Source of the DNA: Cololabis saira
Taxonomy: Eukaryota > Chordata > Actinopteri > Beloniformes > Belonidae
NCBI RefSeq assembly: GCF_033807715.1
Contig: NC_084606.1
Coordinates: forward strand, 37,620,401-37,684,400
Length of the DNA stretch: 64,000 nt
Reading direction: 5' to 3'
The first letter of the stretch is position 1. The number at the start of each line of letters is the position of its first letter. This document shows positions 25,801 through 40,800 of the stretch, in pieces. A program made the position numbers and the translations under genes. Below the pieces are notes generated by a model, which ran no database searches, was not told where the DNA came from, and saw nothing but the letters and a program-made list of their open reading frames with translations.

Positions 25801-28800
25801 AAAAACCTCTACCTGCCAAAAAGTAACCATTGCTGAATGCCAAACCATGCAATAGGGGATGTCTACAGATAGGTAGAAGCAGGCAGATGTTCCATAGTTG
25901 CAGCACAAGCCAGGCAGGGTTACTGGCTGATGTGGGAAAACATCGAGAAGAGGAAAACCTCTGGAGCAATGAGTCACATCATCAGACAAGCTACATATGA
26001 AATCCTGCCCCCCACCCACAAATCTAACCATCTGGGTTGGAAAAGCTGCATCCTGATCCCTGTGCACAGTCCCCAGCAAGTGTAAAGTTCAGTTTCAAGA
26101 CCAGCCTCCCTCAAAGCAACACAACTAAGTGTTCAAGTGTTTGCCATTTGAACTTTGCAAGGGGGTATTCATCAATACTCGACTTCGCAACAATCAGGTA
26201 ATGCAAAGACAACTTTGATCTTTCATCTGTGTTATGACTGTGGTCATATTTTTTAGTCTGTCTGCTGTGTGTGTGTGTGCCCTGTGGTTTTCTTGTGTTA
26301 ATTTAAAATGCAAATAGGTGTGTGCCACAGCCGTGCGGTCATTGGTGGGAAGGTTCCATGCCCTGGACGGTGATTGGCTGAAACCGACAACCACCTGATA
26401 CATAAGGAGCCAAGATGGCGGCCACCAGAGGGCTGCTAGCGGGCTGCAGGCTCTCATCCTCCTCATCTCCCAACCGGCCACACCTTTTGTTTAGAACTTT
26501 TGAATCTGTTTTGAAATTATCTACTTGTTTTATCTACTGTGTATCTACTTACGAGTAGTAAGGGTGGGCTGCCAGTTTTGTTAAGCTTGTTTTCTCCTAT
26601 TTATTTTAGTTGGGAGGTAAGCCTTGTTTCTTTTGTTTGTCAGGTCAGTTACCTACTCCCAAGACAGGACCCTTTTGTTTGTTATTATGGCCTTAGTCTG
26701 CCCTGAAGCCTAGTAGCTCAGTTTCAGTTACTTTTCAACCTAGTTATAGGTTAATTTACTTTTGTGTAAATAAATCACTTTCTTTTATATTGAAACCAAA
26801 TCTTGTTTGTGGCTACTTGGGGAAGATGGGGCCTTATCATGTTGTGTCCTAGGCACCCCTAGACTGGGACATAACATCTGTGAAGGGGAAAAACAATGAC
26901 CAACAACCCAACTTAGGATCACTGCGTGCAGCCAGAGATTGGCAAAAGTCAGTAGATCTAGGTCAATTCTTCAGATCCTTCCAAAGTTGTACTGCAAGCA
27001 GCGTTTTAGTTTTTAGCCTAGTGTCCTTATCTTTGTGTTTAGAGTTTTTAGTGTTTTAATTGTTTTTTTTGCTTGCTTTGAGCCAGTGGCAACGAAATTT
27101 CGTTCCACTTGTACTTGGACTTTTGCCTCTAAACCCCTCCAAGTGTCAAAAGCTGAAATGCTCCAATCTAGCAGCCAAAGCAGAGGACGAGGGGGGAAGA
27201 TGACGGTGTGCCCAGTCAGGATGGGGTGCAGGGGCTTTGCAGCTATTCCAACAGCAAAGCTCCTCAGTAAAGGAGGCATCCGGAGCCAGGTCTTAAGAAC
27301 AATAAAGAGCTGGCAGACAATGCTAAAAGAGACAATCACTGGCTGAGAAAAAACGAAAGTAACCCGAGGCTGGGCCCCAAAGCAGCAGTAGCAGAGTATT
27401 AAGAGGGTGGATGGAGCACACCTGGGATGCTTGATGTTGCCGATTAATATTTTTGTTTCATTGTTTGTAAGCACTATTAATTATGTACAATCTGAGGTTC
27501 AAACTGCACCATTAGATACAATTTGAGAAGTTTAAAAAAAATTGTGCACCCTGTTTGGGTCACTGCATGTCATTAAGGGGTGATGGTACATCCTGTTCAA
27601 GAAGTACTGCTGTACACAATCAATTCAATTAACTATCTGTCAGGGTTTTGACATTTCCCCCAGTTTGTGTTTCAGTTATGCCCTTTCTGTTTCCCATCTG
27701 CCCTGATCGTCTGCACCTGTGTCTCGTTATCCCCTGTGTATATCTGGTCTTGTCTTTCCCTGCTCCCTGTCGGTCCGTACTGTTTGCTCCCTCCATGGCG
27801 CCTCGTCGGTTTTTGGATTCCTGTTTTGTTCTGCTTTTGATCCTGCTCAGTAGCGCTTTTGGTTTTTGTGGAATAAACTCAGTTTTTGGAACTCCTGCCT
27901 GCTGCTCTCCTGCGTTTGGGTCCTCAACAAACACCAACTGTGACACTATCTATTCAAACAAATTAGCCATACAGCTTCTTTTTTTGGCTGATCCATCCTT
28001 GGACTCACCAGATCATTATGAACTTGTTATTTGGCTATGAAGGACAATCATTTCAGATAAAAATGATTTTTTTCTACTAAATCATACCATAAACAAGTGA
28101 TTTTGAGGGATGTCATAGTTATTTGGTATGCTGCAGAAAGGGCACAACTATTCAAGATTGTGGAGAAAAAAAGAGAAATAAAAGAAGAATTTGACCCCAA
28201 AGCCAAGAATATAAATCCTCTATTGGATTTTTGCTTCTCTGAAAGGCTCAGTCACTGCGTGTCTTGTGGGAGTCTGGCTGCCGCACAGCTCCACTGCAAC
28301 ACGCCGTTGGGCTGACAGGAGTCTTTTGTCGAGAAACTGCTCTGCTACACAGTCTCTTTGTTCCAACCACTTGATCAACAAGTTAACAAAAACATTATTT
28401 TTCACCCAGCTAGATTACTACCAGGCAAAGAGTGGAAGCACAAGTTACACTACAGTCGTGTACAGTATTTTTCACTGTATCACCACTGCAACTACCGTCT
28501 ACTTTCCAAATAAAGCCCATTAGTGCAACAAAAAAAGCAGCAAAGGCTTCTCTGGTGTAGAATGTAGTAGATGTGACTCAAGCCACATTTGACTTATTCT
28601 CAAGCGTCCACCCACTCATTTTCTTCCTGCAACCCATGGGTAGTGCAAGTACAGGCAACAAAGCACATTGCTCTCTGCATCTGGATTTTTTCTATAATTT
28701 GCCTCTGCTTAACATCCTGTACACCCATACTCGTGAGTAGGAGGCCTGTGTGAGAACAGAAAGAGTCAGCATGTGAGAAACTCTCTTCCTCGTGCAACTG

Positions 28801-30562
28801 ACTGCAGCTCGTGTTATTTAAGAGTAGCTGAATGCTAGAGATAAGCTTATCCTCCAAATCCTCCATTCAACAAGTTTACATTTATTAAAACATCATATGC
28901 TTCATGTGTAATACAGATGTGTCCCTCAGCAATTATTTTACTCTCTTTTAGCTCATTGTTTTTGATTTTTTTCCCCCAATTCTACAACACTCATCAATCT
29001 GGTGTCCTGCTTTTTGACACTGCAACCACAAACCATGTTTGGGCCAATCCCAAGACACCCCCTACTTTCTTCCACTAGCCCTCCCTCACTACCACTACCC
29101 CTAGAAAAGAAGTCACAGATTTTAGGGCACTTGAAATCTTCCAAGGGCCCTGTCCCAATACTCCCACTACTCCTACTTTTCAGCACCACCCCTAAATTTT
29201 GCGTGCTACGTCACTGCATGGTTTACGTTCGGGTGCGTAAGCGACTGCGTAGTTACGTTTGCACATACGTCACACCATATCAGGAAGCCCAGAGCTAAAA
29301 GCTGTTTTAATTTCAGCTGTAGCGCTGTTAATATGCCACTTTATTAAGTTTTAATATTTTTTCAGGTGTAAAAGTAACCGTTAAGATCCCCAACCTGGGC
29401 TCAGTTTATCCAAATAACGCCTGTTAAGAAATTTGCTGCGATGTTTACGGAGAAGAGCCGCCGGCTCGTAGCAGCAGCAGCTCACGGCCGGGTCAACCTG
29501 CGCCGTCGTCCCGGGGAGAAACCTGCAGCTCTGTGGAGAATTACCACTGGCTGAAATAAATCATTTAGGAAAATAAATGTTGGTTAATAGATTAAATCTA
29601 ACAGTTAACACTACGCCTGTTAAGAAATTTGCTCCGAAAATTTCGGGATGATGATGCCTGCCGGCTCGGGAACTGATTTGTGGTTCCTCGTTAAATCGAC
29701 GCAGAGCCTACGGCGTAGGGTACGACGTACGGCGCGCGTCGCCGCGTAACCTACACCGTAGGCTCTGCGTTGTTCTAACGTGGAACAATAAATCAGCCTT
29801 TATTCTGGCGAGGTTTGAAAAAGACTTTGCAACAACGGGCAAGCGAGTGATAATGTACATTCACTGAGTGAATATTATGAAAGTAAAATATATATTTCTT
29901 GCTAGAAATGTAATCAAAACGCATTTTTATGCAGAAACTAACTCAAAATATTGATTTTATTCACTAAAAAATAAGAAATGTCCGCCATGTTTTTTTTTTG
30001 GATTCAGTCCGCAAATGACGACGAAAAGCATTCTGGGAAATTTAGTAGTGCAGATTCATAAGCACTACCCCTAAATAAACACACTACCCCTAGGTGAAAA
30101 GAGGAATTGGGACACCACTACCCTCACGGGAACGCGCAAAGTTTAGGGGTAGGGATGAAAAGTAGGGGTAGTGGGAGGATTGGGACTGGGCCAAACACTA
30201 CCTGTTAAGACAGTTTTATCATTCATCATTTGCTTTATGAAGCACCCGCTTCTCACAACAAGCCAATCTTCAAATTGCACTTTCAAAAGAAGAAAATCAG
30301 AAAATTCTTATGAATAAAGAATACGAATATAAAAAGAATATAAAATATTATAAGTGGCATGAGATAAAGCATTTTTTAATCAAAATAGAATAACTGAGAA
30401 ATCTCAAAATTATTATTATTTATTTATTGGGTATGTACAAAGCACTCAAGTTTGTGCTGCAACATGTATAATTTATATGTTTGCAAAAGAAAGGGATGCA
30501 ATAATAGTTAGTATTGTACACGTTAAAGGTTAAATCAACTTTTACAATGATTACTATTGGTT

Positions 30563-30602
<40 letters not shown>

Positions 30603-31747
30603 GCAGGGGTGTTTTCTACAGATATCACAATAGTATCTTTGTTGTGAATTCCTTTAATCACAATAATGAAAATCTGATATTAAGACAGTCCAAGATGGGG
30701 TTCGTCTTAATAAATTTTAATCATATGGGGGTTTGTTCGTAAACGCATTGATTTTGGGTTGTTTTTTTTTACTCCGTTCAGAGAACACATGACAATATCA
30801 TGGTGAATTTTCATTATGGTTGAAATTACACAAATTGAAAAATGTAAAAAAAAAAGACTGATAGACTGATTTTTTCTGCAGGAACTGCCTCCAGCAGGTA
30901 TACAATTCAATTAAACTCAGTAATACTTCATTAATCACTGACGGGAAATCAAATGTGGCAGTAACTGCCCCTATTTAAGTTTCTTCAAAGGGTTATTATT
31001 ATTATAGATTGTTATTGCCGTGGGCAGGAAATGTCCCCTGCAGCCGTCTGAGCTCCGACAAATCTCACTGAAGACACTATTGTTCTCCATTATGCTTTTT
31101 TTTGCAGAATCAGCTCCAGAGCGTCCAGGACAGTCCCAAGATAACAATCAGCCTTCTTTATCAGTTTGTTCAGTTTCTTTTTATTTATCACAATTTTCCC
31201 ATGTCAGTAAATTCGGTGTTGTGATAAAAAAAAGAAAATTAACATCTGTTTTGACTATTGCTATTCTCATTCCCCTTTAAGACGGTGTATAGTGTGTGTG
31301 TAATAAAGTGACTCCACACAGCATATATAGTATTATTACATATTATATCTAGTATATATTACTATTGTTAAATTGTTATATGATCGTATATTAAATATAT
31401 TATTATAGCTATTATATACTATTATTATTATATTGTTATGATTATCACATTATTATTATTACTATAATCGTGATTATGATTGTGATAATAATAATCATTT
31501 TTGCTGTCATTTTGATGAGTGAAAATATTAGTATATACATGTTTGTTCTGATTATGATCATGAATATTATAATTATTACTATTGTTGTTTTCCTGCTATT
31601 ATTATCATACCATCATCACAACTAAATTTTCTTTTTTAATATTACTTTTTAATCTGAACAGTAATCATGATAATGAAATTATTATTATATTATAATTACA
31701 ATAAAGTAAAGGCGGGGGGGCGGGGCTGGACTGGACTGGCTGAGGGT

Positions 31748-31801
<54 letters not shown>

Positions 31802-34800
31802 ATACATATAATTGTAGAATAGAATAAAAAATAAATAAACAAGGCTGCTTTCAGACCTGTGTCCCGTTTGGAGCAGTTGTTCCGAAACAGGGAGCGTTTC
31901 CCCCTAAAGATCGGTTGGTTTGGTACATGTGAACACAGTAATCGTGCTCGGATGCGGGACAAAACAAGCGAGCCGAGATCTCCTAGGAGAGGTGGTATCA
32001 GCTCGCTTCTATTCCAGACCTGGAGCGGTTCGTTTGCAGTGAGAACAGAATCCACACAGAAACACACTGAAACAAACTAGCCACACTCGCTGACGATGCT
32101 CCATAGTTGTTGTTTTTCCCGGGGTACGGAAGAGGAAACTCCTCCCACGTTCATTTCTGACCAATGAGAGAACAGTTGGTTCATGGCATTTGTTAACAGC
32201 TTTGAACCGCTACAGAAGGTTGCCTTGTGAACACAAACGCCACAAACCATAAACGAAAACAACTATCAATTTAGTCTGAAAGCAGTCTTAGTTACAACAC
32301 ACATCACTCTTAAACACACCACCGTTCAGGGGGCCAATTTGGGGCTAAATGTGTCTTTCTTTAATAATTTTTTTTTGTTTCTTTAGAACAGCTAGAAGGT
32401 CCCGGGTTCAATTCTCGCCTGGGATGCTGTGGGTGCCTTTCTGTGTGGAGTTTGCATGTTCTCCCTGTGTTCCCTTGGTAGCTAATGTAAACTACCCTCA
32501 CAAAAACATGCAGCAGTCCTGGGCTATACATGCCCCCTCCGGCCAGAATAACGGGATCCTTCCACGTGATGGTGATACGATGAGGATATGATGATGATAT
32601 GATGATGATATGATGGTGATATGATGGTGATATGGTGGTGATATGGTGGGGATATGATGGGGATATGATGATGATATGGTGGTGATATGATGGGGATATG
32701 ATGGTGATATGGTGGTGATATGATGGGGATATGATGGTGATATGATGATGATATGATGGTGATATGATGGTGATATGGTGGTGATATGGTGGGGATATGA
32801 TGGGGATATGATGATGATATGACGGGGATATGATGGGGATATGATGGGGATATGATGGTGATATGATGATGATATGACGGTGATATGACGGTGATATGAC
32901 GGTGATATGATGGTGATATGATGGTGATATGATGATGATATGACGGTGATATGACGGTGATATGACGGGGATATGATGGTGATATGATGGTGATATGACG
33001 GTGATATGACGGGGATATGATGGTGATATGACGGTGATATGGTGGGGATATGATGGTGATATGACGGTGATATGACGGTGATATGACGGGGATATGATGG
33101 TGATATGACGGTGATATGGTGGGGATATGATGGTGATATGACTGTGATATGATGGTGATATGATGGTGATATGACGGTGATATGATAGTGATATGATGGT
33201 GATATGATGGTGATATGATGGTGATATGATGAGGATATGATGGTGATATGATGATGATATGATGATGATATGATGGTGATATGATGGTGATATGATGATG
33301 ATATGATGAGGATATGATGGGGATATGACGGTGATATGATGGGGATATGATGGGGATATGATAGTGATATGATGGTGATATGATGGTGATATGATGGTGA
33401 TATGACGGTGATATGACGGGGATATGATGGTGATATGATGGGGATATGATGGTGATATGATGGGGATATGATGGGGATATGATGGTGATATGACGGGGAT
33501 ATGATGGTGATATGACGGTGATATGGTGGTGATATGACGGTGATATGGTGGTGATATGGTGGTGATATGACGGTGATATGACGGTGATATGACGGGGATA
33601 TGACGGTGATATGATGGGGATATGATGGGGATATGATGGTGATATGATGGGGATATGATGGGGATATGATGGTGATATGATGGGGATATGATGGTGATAT
33701 GACAGTGATATGGTGGTGATATGACGGTGATATGGTGGTGATATGGTGGTGATATGGTGGTGATATGATGGTGATATGACGGTGATATGGTGGTGATATG
33801 ACGGTGATATGGTGGTGATATGACGGTGATATGGTGGTGATATGATGGTGATATGACGGTGATATGGTGGTGATATGACGGTGATATGGTGGTGATATGA
33901 CGGTGATATGGTGGTGATATGGTGGTGATATGATGGGGATACGATGGTGATATGACAGTGATATGACGGGGATATGATGGTGATATGATGGTGATATGAT
34001 AGTGATACGATGGTGATATGATATGATGGTGATGTGACAGTGATACGATGGTGATACGATGGTGATATGATAGTGATATGATGGTGATATGATATGATGG
34101 TGATATGACGGTGATATGATGGTGATATGATGGTGATATGATGGTGATATGATGGTGATATGATGGGGATATGATGGGGATATGATGATATGATGGTGAT
34201 ATGATAGTGATATGATGGTGATATGACGGTGATATGGTGGTGATATGACGGTGATATGGTGGTGATATGACGGTGATATGACGGGGATATGATGGTGATA
34301 TGACGGTGATATGGTGGGGATATGATGGTGATATGACGGTGATATGACGGTGATATGACGGGGATATGATGGTGATATGACGGTGATATGGTGGGGATAT
34401 GATGGTGATATGACTGTGATATGATGGTGATATGATGGTGATATGACGGTGATATGATAGTGATATGATGGTGATATGATGGTGATATGATGGTGATATG
34501 ATGAGGATATGATGGTGATATGATGATGATATGATGATGATATGATGGTGATATGATGGTGATATGATGATGATATGATGAGGATATGATGGGGATATGA
34601 CGGTGATATGATGGGGATATGATGGGGATATGATAGTGATATGATGGTGATATGATGGTGATATGATGGTGATATGACGGTGATATGACGGGGATATGAT
34701 GGTGATATGATGGGGATATGATGGTGATATGATGGGGATATGATGGGGATATGATGGTGATATGACGGGGATATGATGGTGATATGACGGTGATATGGTG

Positions 34801-37800
34801 GTGATATGACGGTGATATGGTGGTGATATGGTGGTGATATGACGGTGATATGACGGTGATATGACGGGGATATGACGGTGATATGATGGGGATATGATGG
34901 GGATATGATGGTGATATGATGGGGATATGATGGGGATATGATGGTGATATGATGGGGATATGATGGTGATATGACAGTGATATGGTGGTGATATGACGGT
35001 GATATGGTGGTGATATGGTGGTGATATGGTGGTGATATGATGGTGATATGACGGTGATATGGTGGTGATATGACGGTGATATGGTGGTGATATGACGGTG
35101 ATATGGTGGTGATATGATGGTGATATGACGGTGATATGGTGGTGATATGACGGTGATATGGTGGTGATATGACGGTGATATGGTGGTGATATGGTGGTGA
35201 TATGATGGGGATACGATGGTGATATGACAGTGATATGACGGGGATATGATGGTGATATGATGGTGATATGATAGTGATACGATGGTGATATGATATGATG
35301 GTGATGTGACAGTGATACGATGGTGATACGATGGTGATATGATAGTGATATGATGGTGATATGATATGATGGTGATATGACGGTGATATGATGGTGATAT
35401 GATGGTGATATGATGGTGATATGATGGTGATATGATGGTGATACGATGGTGATATGATGGGGATATGATGGGGATATGATGATATGATGGTGATATGATA
35501 GTGATATGATGGTGATATGACGGTGATATGGTGGTGATATGACGGTGATATGGTGGTGATATGGTGGTGATACGATGGTGATACGATGTTGATACGATGC
35601 TGATATGGTGGTGATATGATGGTGATATGATGGTATTATGATGGTGATACGATGTTGATACGATGTTGATACGATGGTGATACGATGTTGATACGATGGT
35701 GATATGATGGTGATATGATGGTGATGTGATGGTATTATGATGGTGATACGATGTTGATACGATGGTGATACGATGTTGATACGATGGTGATATGGTGGTG
35801 ATATGATGGTGATATGATCCTTGAGGTCATATCGCCCAGCCCGACTCTGCAGTAACATTTCAGGCAAGACCAAAAAAAAAGTTCATATCCAATAATTTGC
35901 ACTAAAAGAGCAAGGAAGCAGCAATAGTTCACCAGACTCCAGCAAAACAGTATGTATTTTCCTCAAACCAGCAGTATTACAAAATTCTGGGGGGGGCAAA
36001 GGCTCCCACTTGCTGACGCAACTTCCTTCTGATCTCTGCACAACATGTATCATGTCCAACATTACCCAATTTAAGAAAGCTGTTCTCCTACAACCGGATT
36101 TCGGATTTCCCCTAAATCCAAAAACACCTTTATTCCATATTACGACTAGTTTTTCCTATTTCCATCTGTTGTTTACGAGTACTGATCCAGTTCTGTGGGA
36201 AACCATGAACTCTCCTCCTTTTGTGTCTGCTTACAGTAGTTTGCGTAACATCTGTAGTTGATCAAAACTGACAAACGAAAAGCTTTTAATCAAACTTTGT
36301 ATACGCACACAGTTAAAAAGATCTCAATACGTCTACTGTCCATGTGATCACTCCAGTGAAGTTACGTTTTTTAAGCTTGTCACAGGCCTTAAATATAAAT
36401 GTTATAGCAACCGAGCTGAAATATGTTTGCAGAAAACATATTTAATTCTAAAATATAACAGTTTTAATACATTTTGTTTTAATCTCTAATTAGACTGTAC
36501 ACCCCATACCATCTAGTACATGACCAATGGATCATTTAACATCTTCCTTTAACTCCCAGTTTTTGTTAAAAAGATAAAAATCTTTCCCCCCACCGTTTTC
36601 AGTGTTCATGATCACACAACAGAACCACATTTTACTTTCAATACTTGAATAAAGCGTCTAGAGACAACTCTGTTGTATTAGACGCTATATAAATAAAATT
36701 GAATTGAATTGAATAACATTTCACTTACTGAAGTGAAATAACACTCAAGCAGTTTCTATTTCATATCTGTGTAATATAACTAATGTGAGGAAGCACGTTA
36801 GCTGCAACACAATCAGCATGGCTAAAAGACTCTACTAACCACGTGAGCTCGGTACGGGAAAAGGACGGACAGATTATACACCAAACGTGACAGTTGAGAT
36901 CTACATCCGTAGTCATTTGTTTTACATTAAGAAATGTTATTTCTGACATACTTCCTCGCACACAGTCTTTTCCCACCGTGGTATACTCCTCTCCTCTCAA
37001 CAATCCATGAACCTAAATGACCAAATACTTATCAACATTATTACTGTGAAAGCCTCCAACTATTATTTAATCAGTATTACACAGTTTTTGATGTTGTATC
37101 TTGTATCTACCCTTTCCTGGTCCATCTGAAATGTGTTACTCAACACATTTCCTAAATCAAGGATGGACCATTCGTGAATCAACCTGACATACATGTTTTT
37201 GGATTCTCTGAAGAGAAGTGGAGAAAACTCACACAAGCAGAAGTGAGAACTTCAAGAACATGCAAATTCCACAGAGAGACTCCAGCCAGGAGTAGGAGCA
37301 GGAATCTTCCTGCTGTGAGTCTAACCACCAGGCCAATTACAGAAAGGACTGGTTTTACTTCCACATCATTCCTTTCTGCCTTTAGTTTACAAACAATCAT
37401 TTTGGAGACACAGGGTGGCATTTGGCATCTGCTTCTACAGGCTCCAGCTTCCTGCAAACCTAAATCTTCATTGAATTTCAGGATTGCAGGCGTGTTGCAG
37501 GCGTGTTGCAGGCGTGTTGCAGGCGTGTTGCAGGCGTGTTGCAGGCGTGTTGCAGGCGTGTTGCAGGCGTGTTGCAGGCGTGTTGCAGGCGTGATGCAGG
37601 CGTGATGCAGGCGGGATGCAGGCGGGATGCAGGCGTGTTGCAGGAGTGATGCAGGCGTGATGCAGGAGCGATGCAGGCATGATGCAGGAGTGATGCAGGC
37701 GTGTTGCAGGAGTGATGCAGGCGTGTTGCAGGCGTGTTGCAGGCGTGATGCAGGCGTGTTGCAGGAGTGATGCAGGCGTGATGCAGGAGCGATGCAGGCG

Positions 37801-40800
37801 TGATGCAGGAGTGATGCAGGCGTGATGCAGGCGTGTTGCAGGCGTGATGCAGGCGTGATGCAGGCGTGATGCAGGCGCGATGCAGGCGTGATGCAGGCAT
37901 GTCGCAGGCGTGATGCAGGCATGATGCAGGCGTGTCGCAGGAGTGATGGAGGCGTGATGCAGGCGTGATGCAGGCGTGTTGCAGGCGTGTTGCAGGCGTG
38001 ATGCAGGCGTGTTGCAGGCGTGTTGCAGGCGTGTTGCAGGCGTGTTGCAGGCGTGATGCAGGAGTGATGCAGGCGTGATGCAGGCGTGTTGCAGGAGTGA
38101 TGCAGGCGTGATGCAGGCGTGTTGCAGGCGTGTTGCAGGCGTGATGCAGGCGTGATGCAGGCGTGTTGCAGGCGTGATGCAGGAGCGATGCAGGCGTGAT
38201 GCAGGAGCGATGTAGGCGTGTTGCAGGCGTGATGCAGGCGTGATGCAGGCGTGTTGCAGGAGCGATGCAGGCGTGATGCAGGCGTGATGCAGGAGTGATG
38301 CAGGCGTGTTGCAGGAGTGATGCAGGCGTGATGCAGGCGTGTTGCAGGCGTGATGCAGGCGTGTTGCAGGCGTGTTGCAGGCGTGTTGCAGGCGTGATGC
38401 AGGCGTGTTGCAGGCGTGATGTAGGCGTGATGCAGGCGTGATGCAGGCGTGTTGCAGGCGTGTTGCAGGCGTGATGCAGGCGTGATGCAGGCGTGATGCA
38501 GGCGCAGGCCTCCAGCTCTTCCTCCAGCTCTTCCTCCAGCTCTTCCTCCATCTCTTCCTCCAGCTCCTCCTCCAGCTCTTCCTCCAGCTCTTCCTCCAGC
38601 TCTTCCAGGGGAGTCCGAGGCGTTCCCAGGCCAGCCGAGAGACTTAGTCTCTCCAGTGTGTCCTGGGTCTGCCCCGGGGTCTCCTCCCGGAGGGACATGC
38701 CTGGAACACCTCCCTAGGGAGGAGGGACATGCCTGGAACACCTCCCTAGGGAGGAGGGACATGTCTGGAACACCTCCCTAGGGAGGAGGGACATGCCTGG
38801 AACACCTCTCTAGGGAGGCGTCCAGGAGGCATCCGGTACAGATGCCCAAGCCACCTCAGCTGACTCCTCTCAATGTGAAGGAGCAGCGGCTCGACTCCGA
38901 GCTTCTCCTGGGTGACCGAACTCCTCACCCTATCTCTAAGGGAGCATCCAGCCACCCTGCGGAGGAAACTCATCTCGGCCGCTTGTATCCGCGATCTTGC
39001 CCTTTCGGTCACTACCCAAAGTTCATGACCATAGATCATGAAAGATAATAACACGACCAATAATAATCATAATAATAATAAGGATTGTTGAACCTTGAAC
39101 CTTTAAGATATTGTAAAAATTGTGCAAGACTTCGGTTACCTGAAACACACACCTGCGCCGTACCGGGTTCCCTTTACACCCTGGCCTCTAGAAAATGTTG
39201 ACCCCCCCAATTGTCATTGTATAATTCGCACTATGAACCCAGCAGCACATCTATCATCTCCTCCAGGTTCTACATCTTTAGTGTTGTTGTCATCTTCGTT
39301 TAGATCACACAATCAAATACGTCACAGCAGCTTCTCCAACCTCCTACTTCTGATTTGAGTATTAAAAACAAACGAGGGCGAGGCGAGTGGAGGCGATTGG
39401 AGTCGGGCTGAGTAGGTACTAGTGTAAAAGCGCCATTTGTTTGCATCTTACCTGCAACATGTTCAGGCTTAGTATGTACGAAACTTACAGAGCTCCTGCA
39501 TCGTTAGGGTCCATTTTTTCACATGTTGTCTTCCTTTGCGCTTGTTTACTAAATGTAATGGAATAATGCCAATGCGAAAGTGTGTGTGGCACCTAGCGTT
39601 GCAGAGTCGAACGCACCTCACATAAATATAACCGATTGTCTTCTCGCGCATGTATACTTGGATTTCTCTGAAGCTCCAGTTTAATCCGCTAGATTGTTGC
39701 CAATAGCTTGATTTAGATGTACATGTACTTTCTGAGATAGAATCTGTTGTCGGGACTTCCGGTGGAGAGAGGAATGGAGTAGACGCACGCCTCGCGCTCT
39801 CCCCGCACTGACCTGAAAAACCTTAACTTTTCATAGCCCGACTGGTCTTGACTTATTAAAATAAGCAAGCTGTACCTTTGATACACACTATGGCTACTGG
39901 AACGAGGCTGGCTAAGGACAGAGAGGGGAAAACAACCGACCCGGTCGCCGCCGCTGCTAGCGACATTAGCATGCCTGCTCTGACCAGCCTGCTGGAGGAA
40001 CACCGCCAGGCCATGTCGGCGGAGTTCAGGTCTGTGTTCACTGCTCTCGAAGCTAAACTTGACTCGGTACAAGCCACAGTGACTGACTTTGGTGAACGTA
40101 TTGTGAGCTTGGAGACCAACGCTAATTCAACTGAAGAACGCCTTCGGGCCCTCGAAGAAACATGCACTAACCTGTCGGGTGTCTGTGCCGGACTCAAAGC
40201 CAAGAACGTGGATCTGGAGGGGCGAAGCCGCCGGAATAATGTGAGGATTGTCGGCTTACCGGAGTCCATTGAAGGCCCTCGTCCCACAACCTTCTTCTCT
40301 GAGGCTCTGATGGAGATTTTAGGGGACCAGGTTCTGCAGACGCCGCCGGAGCTGGACCGAGCCCACCGCACCCTCGCTGCCAGGCCGCGACAGGGGGACA
40401 AGCCCAGACCTGTGATCGTATGTTTCCATCGACACCAAACCAAGGAGCTGGTAGTCCGGGAGGCCCGTAAGCGGAGGAACGACCTGAAATACCGCGGCGC
40501 GGCGGTCCGCATCTACGAGGATTACTGTCCCGACGTCGTGGAACAACGAGCAGCCTACCGCGATGTCATGGCTAAACTTTACAACCTGGGGCTCCAGCCG
40601 GCTCTGCTGTACCCGGCGAAGCTTCAGATCACCGGGAAGGATGGTAACAAGAAACGCTTCTCTTCAGCTGAGGAGGCTGCCGCCTTTGTGAGCTCCCTGC
40701 CTGCCACTTGAAGCGTCTTTTCCCCTTTGCCTCGGTTTTGCAGCTGTCTGGCAGGATAACGGTCCGGTAACGTTAACATTACCATCACAAACTTTATAGG

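Noticed and set aside
25618..26079. A 153-codon minus-strand frame
   Set aside because: No recognisable domain, no coding-like pattern, no splice context. I cannot support it.
29440..29560. A GC-rich plus-strand frame starting MFTEKSRRL, possible first exon
   Set aside because: It lies inside the DNA element 29146-30192, with no splice partner and no family match.
32361..35873. A 1170-codon minus-strand open frame rich in H, I, S, P and Y
   Set aside because: It is a translation of the 11-bp satellite; eleven codons equal three units, so frames stay open without coding.
37179..38762. 527- and 406-codon minus frames (HACITPASRLQ type)
   Set aside because: They come from another 11-bp array, open in two frames with the same text. 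Only the part beyond 38607 reflects LINE coding sequence.
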